A DNA stretch of 64,000 nt from Rhipicephalus microplus. Taxonomy: Eukaryota > Arthropoda > Arachnida > Ixodida > Ixodidae. This document shows positions 24,901 through 34,600 of this stretch, one piece after another. Both the position numbers and the translations under genes were made by a program. Under the pieces are notes generated by a model that was not told where the DNA came from, did no database searches, and saw nothing but the letters and a program-made list of their open reading frames with translations. How positions within the stretch are numbered: the stretch's first letter is position 1; each line of letters opens with the position of its first letter. The DNA lies in assembly GCF_043290135.1 (NCBI RefSeq), contig NC_134710.1, positions 140,315,832 through 140,379,831 on the forward strand. Direction: 5' to 3'.

Positions 24901-27900
24901 TACATGCCTTCATGTGACCAGTGAGCCTTATGTCGAATTACCGTATAAACCCGAATATAAGTAGAGATATTTTCAACGAAATACGTAATAAGGTAAAGTC
25001 GCCCCTCGTCTTATATAGCGGTGTCTAGCCGAAAGTGCGGCACTGTCTGGCAACATGTGGCTTGCATGTGCTTGTGAAGCCGGACGCGGCCATATCCGCA
25101 TCGAAATCCAATCGCAGTCTGTTTCTTTTTTTCTCTCCGTCTGTTTTCTTTGTGTTCGTGATTTGCTTCCGATCTGTTGAGTTTTCGCTCCGCTTGACAT
25201 TGCGCTGCATTCTTAGTGGCCTTTTTTTTCGTTCACTGAATATGTCTAGCGGTGCGAGGAGGCAGTACTCAGCTGCATTTAAACTAGATGTTGTTGGGTT
25301 CGCAGAAGTGAACAGGAATATGGCCGCTCAGCGCCGCTTTGGTGTATCGGAAAAAAGCGTGCGTTATTGGAGAGCGCAGAAAGGGAAGCTGCAGATGTGC
25401 AATCCTCGAAAAATGTCGTTTCCTGGACGAAGTGCTGTTCATCCGCAGCTGGAGGATAAGCTAGCGGACATTGTGCGGGAAGTTCGTGCGCGCTTGCTGC
25501 CAGTGACCATGGATACCATTCGCAAGAAAGCCGTTGAACTCGCTCGAGAAGCTGAGCTCACGAGAGAAGAGTTTCGTGCACCGCACTCTTGGGTGCGTCG
25601 ATTTATGCGACGCAAAGGATTTTCTCTCCGGAGGAGTTCGAGGACAAGCTCATAAACTTTCAGCACTTCGTGAACCGGCTTCAGGAGCAGAACGACTACA
25701 TGATGGGACAGATTGGCAATGCCGATGAGACCCCCGTGTGGTTTGACATGCCTTCGTCAACCACGATCACGCAGCGCGGCGCCAAGGATGTGAAGCTGTT
25801 GTCCACTGGCAACGAGCACTCGCACTTCACCGTCATGCTGGCATGCATGGCAGATGGTAGAAGGCTTCTGCCCTTCGTCATTTTCAAATGCAAGACAATG
25901 CCGAAGGAAGTGTTTCCGCCCGGTGTTGTTGTTCGCGTCAACAAAAAGGGATGCATGGACGTGGCCGTGATGCTTGAATGAATACGAGTGGTGTGGAACC
26001 GTCGGCCAGGTGCACTGCTGCGTAATCGCAGCATGCTGGTGTTGGATGCGTTTCGTGGCCACTTAACCGACGCAGTGAAACGCACACTTGACGGGAAAAC
26101 GGACCTCGCCGCGGTACCAGGTGGTATGACGTCCACCCTCCAGCCGCTCAACGTTGCGCTAAACAAGCCGTTCAAAGACCGAGTGCGGGTGGAATACCAA
26201 GAGTGGATGTCCGGCGACAACCCCAAGACACCGACGAGCCGCCTACAGAGGCCTCCACTTGCGACTGTTTGTGGCTGGGTGCTTTCCGCCTGGCGCTCCT
26301 TGCCCGATTCCATGATGGAAAATGCTTTCAAGAAATGTTGCATCAGCAACTCGCTGGATGGCACTGAAGACGACGCACTGTGGGAGGTGGCCAGCGACAG
26401 ACACTCGTCTTCAGAAGACAGTGGTGCTTCGTCGCACGAATAGGAGCAGTTGCGATGGTGGTTGAGGGGAGCTCCGACGATCGGGGTACGGTGCGCTCAA
26501 TTCGCAAATAAATGTGGTTCAGCAGTTTTGGGTTGTTTGCCTTTTTCTTCTTTTTCTGTAACCTGAACTTGGGGGGTCGACCTATATTCCCACTCTACCT
26601 ATAGTCCGGTTTATACGGTATATGAAGCTATTTATGCTCAAAATAGATTTCCATAGCCAAGTTAACACAAGAAACATTAAAAGTAATCAGCAATTTGAAT
26701 TCACTTGCGTTTCTTCAGTTGTGATTCCAAGAGCATTGTTTTGTACCTTGCCTAAGAAATTCAGCACAGCATCCAAATTATGATCTGCTGAGAAAAGCCA
26801 CAGTTTAGATGTCCTGCATCTCTAGCTTTGATATTTTTGAAATTGAATTCAAAATAGTTAATTTAATTTGCTTTAGTTTCGCAAAACATCGTGATCACTC
26901 AGGGCCGACTTCTGTGAGGAGCGATGAAAACTAGGGGTTCCCAGTTTGAATTAATCATTGTAGATATCAATGCATTTAAATTATCGGGCACAGTTACTTT
27001 AACCTTGGCATAAAAGTAGTATATGCATCACAGTTTCAAGGGTGTAGACGGTGCAAGAAAAGCTTAACTTCTACAAAACTTATGCACACAGCCCAGCCTT
27101 TCATAGAGTTGACTGGTCAGATGTTTTTCTTTACTCTTTCACAGGGCACAGCGAAACGCATTTGAAATTTCAGTTTTTTCCTGTTCTGTTTTGTAAAACT
27201 AATGCCGAGAAAACTGATAACTGCAAGAAAACTTGTACCAGTGCCCACAACAAAAAAATAAAGGTTAACAGTAGTCTCTTGAAGTGCTAGCACACCCAAT
27301 GCAAGCTGCAATGAGCATGTGCTGGCTACGGCATGGCTCCCGAGAGAAAGTAGAACAATATCCGCCATTCCAACAGCATGTATATTCCAATGCTTCCTTC
27401 CTGGAGCAATAATACACTGGTCTGAAGAGCAATGTGGACCGTCTTCACCCATGTGCTTCACCAAGACATGGTGCTGCTGCACTTTTGCAACTGTTCTCAT
27501 TTATATTTTTCACACTGCAACAATAGCTGCACGGTGGGCCAGCATAAGGAACATGAGCGGAAGCAAGGAATTGTACTAGTTCGAGAATGGGAAAGATGTT
27601 TGTTTTTGGAATGTGTAAGCGAGCACAGTGCAAAATCACTAAGGGAAGGAAAAAGGGGAGTGAAAAAAAAAACCTTAAGAAGTGGCCACCTTCTCAAGAT
27701 TTGGGTAGCCACAACACCAAGCACCAGGCTAGAATCTCTCTTGCTCTTAGATGAACTGGTTTGGTGCTTGGCGGTACTGGAAACCAAACCCAGAGCCTAC
27801 CGCATTGGAGGATGATGCTCTAGTCGCTCAACCACTGCTGTAGTACAGGGTTTTCGCTATGCTGAAATAACGAAATGCTCCCCCCCCCCCCCCCCCCCCC

Positions 27901-30900
27901 ATATTTGCTCCAGAGCATTAGGGCGATGCTTGCCCACTGCAACTTGTACTGAATGCCATAGCACATAACTATGCCAGAGCAGCACAAAATAATGGCAAAT
28001 AATTTCAAAAACTAGCCTACTGCTGGAACACTAAACAATCTTAGAAAATGTAGGTTAAATTGATTCTCACCGTTCGCTTGAATAAACTGCACTCCTCTGG
28101 CGTCATAGTGTCTGCTTTAGCAATCACAGGAATGATGTTTACTTTGTCGTGCAGCCGCTTCATGAATTCTATATCCAGAGGTTTTAACCTGCAATATCGA
28201 GATATCCAGAGGTTATATTGCAGGAGTCACTTGCAGATTGTATAAAAATAGTTGCACCACAACCATCAAATCAAGATATAGCCATTCAGAAGTGATTGAC
28301 TGATTAATACGAGGAGTTTAACGCCCTAAAACCACCATATGATTGTGAGAGACGCCATAGTGGAGGGCTCTGGGAATTTCGAGCACCTGGGGTTCTTTAA
28401 CGTGCACCGAAATCCAATGAAAAGTCAATAAACAGTACCTACTAAAAGGCAAGCAAAAGAGAAAACACTACCTGCAGTGAGAGCTTCACATAAATGCTGC
28501 TGTATGTAGAATAAACTAAGCAACTCAAGCTGCCTGCTTGGCACTGAAATAGTATAAGTGACCAGAAAGGCTGCAGTACTGACCCATGTCCTGACGGTGC
28601 AATGAAGTAAAGACAACAGTGAACTCTGTTATCGGGCAATGTTGTCCGATGTACTCGTGATTCTGCATCGAGGTACTCTGCATACTTTGCTTCGATGTAG
28701 TCGATTATCGGCTGCCAGCTGCACAAAATGAAAGGAGGAGGAGGAAAAAACAATGGTCATGAGTGACAATTCAAGGTTGTGCAGAAATAGCAACCACTTT
28801 GAGTAATCAGGCTCAGAGACTACGACTTATGCTGCCTGTCATAGGTGACCTTAAAAACCTTTATGTGGATGATCAAACAAAGGCTTTTTGCATAACATGA
28901 ATGTCTGGACTAACTTAAATTAAATATCATGGTTTTGCATAACAGAATTATGACACATTTATGTGGCCTGCAGTAATGGGGACAACTGGGTTTCTCGTGT
29001 TTGTACCTAAATTCATGCAGGTAAATTTTTTCTTGCAATTTTCCACTATCACAATGCGGCCCTCGTAGCCTAAATAAAATTGATATCCAAGTTTAAAGCG
29101 TTGGGCAAAATAACAAATAAATATTACAAAAACATTACTTCATCTGACTTTCTGCATTGCACACATTGTTTTGGAAGGCAAGCAAGATAGTGGCAAAGAA
29201 GTGACAGAACTGAGCCTCACCACTGAGTGTTGTCAACTGCATCGCCAAAGCCCGGTGTGTCTACAATGGTCAGTGTTAGGTTGACACTGCCTTCTTTTAG
29301 AAGAACTCTAGTGGTCTCCACTTCTACGGTTTTCTTTACACGGTGAGATGGCCCTGGGTATTCATTTGAGTAGATGTCCGTCAAGAACATAGAATTGATG
29401 AGCGTTGACTTTCCAAGTCCAGCTTCACCTGCATAAACACCCACCAGTGATTTGGTTGCGCAGATAAAAAAATGTCATCTATTTGGCTAGATAAGACAGC
29501 GCAACCAAAGTCTTTTGTGACTGCCCACTGAAGAGCTTGGTAAGGCCATGTTTTGTGCTTGTCCCAAAATCCCAGGATTACATAAATGCTGTGCCAATGC
29601 TGCATCCACAAATAGGAACATCAGTGCAGGTAGTATAAAAGATTGGCAAGACTACACTGAAAGCTTGTACATGCAGCAGTTACTGTATTTACTCGACTGT
29701 AATGCGGGCACAAATGTAATGCTACGGGCGACTTTCCATTGCGTCCAGGAAGAAAAAATTGTTATTTCAGCATTTCATTGTAATGCAAGCGTTAACTTTA
29801 GGTAGTGAAAATCTGAAAAAAAAAAAACTTATTGAATTCGAGTAAATACAATAGTAACATTATTTTAGACCATTAGGAGAGCATTAATTCACTGGTACCT
29901 TTCAATAAGGTAAAAAAAAAAGACTATATTTAGTTGCATAATAGGTCATGGTGCAACATAAGCTGTAAATAACACTTTTTCTCGTTATGCTGAAATAACA
30001 GTTTTGTGCTACCTCTAAGTGCACACATGCAGGTAGCAGGTTAGAATAACTTTTGGTTCAAAGCTTTCTGCACATATTAAAATACAGAGGTACCCATCAG
30101 CACAAACTGCCCCATCAAAAGTATAGTCTAGCATGCTCACTGTGGCAAGCTTTGACTTTTCATTTTATGAGCGAAGTGAGCTACCGGTGGGACACTCTGC
30201 ATATCTTCCAGGTGTGCCATGACCCAACAGTGGGTCACCGGTGGGTCATGGCATCTAACACCTGATAAAAATTTCTTATTTACAACCTCTTGCAACAAGA
30301 ATCGCACCTTTGCATTCATGTTTGATAAAGTTATCCCATCAGCAAGCAGATGCATGGTCGTAACATTGCGGCCGCATAGGAGGAGCACAGCTGTGACCCA
30401 TCGGTGACATACGCCGCAGTGAATGTGTTAATAAAATACTCTTCATTAAAGATGTGTGTGTTTAAGATGAGCTGTGGTGTTTCTCCTGATGTGTTCCTCT
30501 GTTTACAAAGCAGCCAACTGCAGATAAGATTTAAAACTAATCCTTTTTTCACTTGCTTCCTTTTTTTTTATGAACATGCTTTTAGAACAGAACAAACTTA
30601 ATTATGGCCATTGAAGTTGATAATAATGATAACAATCTGCACTGCTTATAAGTGGCGAATAAGCTACCAAGCTCCTTTAGTAATATATGAGATAAGCTGC
30701 TTCAGATTTACAGCAGATGCAATGGTATGGCAGTGGCCAGCTTGACCAATGTGACAGAACTTGGCAAATAACAGCCACTATCAGGCCATTGTCAGTCTAA
30801 ATTTGAGCTTCTCACGACAACTCCTCTTCAGCCAAGCTCAAAAAGATTGGAAAAGACAAGTGTTGTGACAAGCTTTCTAGTTCCATTGATTTTTTGATTG

Positions 30901-31583
30901 GTATTTGTACAACACATCTTGTGTTGGAGTTGCCTGCCACAATTCAATATATGCACATCTCACCTAATGAGCTTGCATTTACAGTAGGTTCACAGATTTG
31001 AACATGCACCTTTATTTTGCAGATCAAAAGCACTGACCAAGCCCGAGACGATGAAAGAATGTGTGTGCACAAGCGTGCAGTCAAAAATAAAAAGCTAACA
31101 CTAAACCTGACAGAGAAGGGCAAATGAATGATTTACCAAAGGAGCATAAAATGACTTGGAATACCAATACAATAAATTAGAAAATGTAAAACACTGTGCA
31201 CATGTTATGTCCAATAACATACAGCTAACCATACAGCTAACCAATAACACAAAGCTTAACCATAGGTGCCGGCTGGGGGGTGCAAAAGGGGCCACTTGCC
31301 CCCTCAAGCCACACCAGCAGTTGCCCCACCCAAACTACACCAGCGCTCTCCCCCTCCCCCAGCCGCGATGCAACACTGGTTTGCAAACTCCAAGACACAA
31401 TCCTGACAGCGCTCATGCACTTAACACCAGGCACGTCGCTATGAAAAAAATAGATGGTGGTCGTGTTTAGGAGGAAGAAAGGAAAAGACACTAATTTCCG
31501 CAACCCATTTTGAAGCAGGACTAAGCGCCATCAAACTCGATGCGCGCGCGCGCGCGCGCACGCACGCACGCACGCACGCACAC

Positions 31584-31621
<38 letters not shown>

Positions 31622-34600
31622 AATTTCAGTCACACGTACTCAACAGACGTAGGGACAAGACCAACGAAAACGCCTGGAGCAACGACAGCTGTTAACAGGC
31701 GCGGACCCGTAAGTATTGAACAACAAGAACAGAAAAAAAAACGTTGGGGGGGGGGGGGGGGGATGAGATATGTGCGGGCATGGCGCGGCTGTGACGGCCT
31801 GTCCTGCGCCAAGCGCACACGTGTTCACGGCGCGACGGGTGATGCGCAGAAAGGCGGCGAGAACAACGGCCACCGTTATTTCCGGACGATAGGGAGATCA
31901 ACAGAACGCGGACACAACGGCGCCGCGTCGGCTCAGCGTGTTAGGAGAGGAGGAGAACATCTGCGCATTCATGGACGGGCACGTGCGGCAGCAAACGCTA
32001 TACACCATAAGAAAGAGCGCGGAATGACGCAAAAATAGAAATAGAAGAAAGCTGGGGCAAAGCAGCGCGATTAGAAAAGCAAGTGATGTCAAGACTGATT
32101 TCATAAGCAGGGCGGCGGCACAAAACGACTGAGGTGATGCTGCTCTTGCGAAGGTGCGTACTCACCGACAACCATAAGCGTGAACTCGAAGCCCTTTTTG
32201 ACTGCCTTGCGATAGACCTGGTTGGGCAGACTGGCGAATCCCACGTAGCCCTCGGCAACCTCGCGGCTCCCGGCAGTCGAAGAGGAAGCGTACGACGGCG
32301 GTGCCGTCCCGCCTCCCGACGAAGACAAGCTGCCGGTCGAGTCCTTGCTCAGGCCCAGCAGGCCGCCGGGCGCCGCCGGGGGCGCCGGTCCGTCGCGGAA
32401 GAACAGCTCCCGCTTGGTAGACAGCTGCACCGGGTGGGGAGAGAAAGCAGCACTCAACAGCGGCTTCAGTGTCGAAAGACACGCATGCCGTCACTATATT
32501 CGATAGCAGGGCAGTTTACCGGAAGGAAAAAAACCCCGAGCATGCATCTTATCTGACTGACGACTCCATCACGCACGACAGTATATTCAACGATTACGGC
32601 AGAGCATCACTGTACTTCTCACAGTACGCAGCGCAGACAGGATAGCTTGACCCATTAACTACGTTGACTGTAGTAGTTATTAGCTGTCACGCGCGAACAA
32701 ATGTCAAAACATAACAAGTCCACCAACAGCGGCACAGCTCCTAAGTGCGTAACCAGGCGACTGCCATGACATTCGTAGCCAACCTACAGATCCGTATTTT
32801 GTAGCCACGTGCCCCTTCTCATCCTTTTCCTTACAACTTTTTGGCGTGTTTCTGTAGGTCGTTTATTGAATACAACCCTGTACATTTATTATGCCCGAAC
32901 GCGTGTATGAGTTAGGATTGAATGAATATCACTTATATTAACTTCTCCGTCCCGAAATCGCAGCCTGCTTCTCGCTTCGTTTCCATATCAAAGAAAAAGC
33001 GACGCAGGAAAGAATGCGTGCGCGTAACCCGGAACACAGGGCGAAGACGCAATCGTGGAGTCCCCTCCGGACAAAAGAGGAAATCGAAAATGAGGAAACC
33101 ACAGAACTCGGCGCAACGAGGAAACGACCACGGATCTTTGCCGAGCCCCGTCACGACCTTCGAGCCACAAAGCGACGACAGGGCGCAGTGGGGGATTTTA
33201 CCCTGCCAGTTGCTCGAGAGACGCCAAATGGAGGGCTCCAGACAGTCCACCTAATCGATCAGTGTCCGCACTTGCCACCATTGCAGTGATGTTGACGTGG
33301 TCAGAAAGTTAGTAAATCTCCATAACGGCTGCGCTGCGAACAGCACACTAATATGGAGGGCGACACAGTCGTTTGGTCGTCCGTCTTGCTTTGAGACGTC
33401 AGTTGAGCCGTTAATGCAACACCGAATGTGTTTTTGTAAACTATGGCAAGCACATCCTCTGTCTGATCCCTAAACGAGACTTGAGGCATCGCAGTTGATA
33501 TATTCGCTGATACACATTTAGCAGCTACAAGAAAGTGACGTTTGAACATGCCGTAGATCAACAGTGAAATGAAGGGCTGATATAATACAGCACAGCTCCT
33601 CATTCCCATTTTTAGGGGCGAAGCTCCTTAAGCCGAGGGTCGTGCGTCCCAGATGTATGTATGTATGTATGCATGTATGTATGTATGTATGTATGTATGT
33701 ATGTATGTATGTATGTATGTATGTATGTATGTATGTATGTATGTATGCATGCAGGTAGCCACATTCGTTTAGTCCTTGGAATGTCCGCTGGATGGCGGTA
33801 CTTGCATATGATGAATATATGATGAAGAGATGCGAGATGGCGGTACTAGATAGACGAACGGACGGATAGACAGACAGACGCACAGACTGAAGTACGAACG
33901 GACTGACGGACGCTTGGACCCACCCATCATCATTCACTCCGTGCATATGCCGCGATTTTTTTTTTATCTTAATAGCACCCTGCTTGCTCGGGTACGTAGT
34001 CAGGTTCGGCCAGTCGTGACGAGTGGATGTCAGAACACATGGAACCGAGCGACCAGAACCGAGAGTCCCCCCCAAGGGCTGGCTCATTCGGCAACAACCT
34101 CACTCCCCATCCGATGGAGATGGCCGCATTCACCGGCATTCAAGCCCTTCTCAATGAGGCAATTGGTAAATGTTAGAGTGCTAGAGAGATGTTTTTGTTT
34201 TTTGCATTGTAGTGAAGTATAAAGAACCATGGCATAGTTTTTTTTCTTTACTACCAACAAAAGAAATAGAATGAATCGCTGAATTAAAAAGATTATTTGT
34301 ACAACAAAATAATTACATGTACGTGCGGGCAACGGCATGAAAATATAAATGTATTCGATTAAAAAAAAAACTTTTCGGGGACCATTTCACTTCCAAGAGT
34401 CACCGACACCATACGGGCCATTCTATGATTCGTCTGATCCCCACAGCAACTCGAAATATCGCAGTGATGGTAAATTGACTATGAAGACAGCTTTTCTTGA
34501 CAGCACTGTGGAAGCTACACAAGCGCACGCCTGCTGCCGCGCCAAATAATTGTACTAAAGTTTACTGACACTTTTCTCATTTGCCTTGCTGAAATGCTGC

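Noticed and set aside
32922..33289. Overlapping ORFs on both strands in septin intron 1
   Set aside because: A stop-poor CpG-rich patch with highly charged translations in every frame. No splice-phase fit with septin exons.
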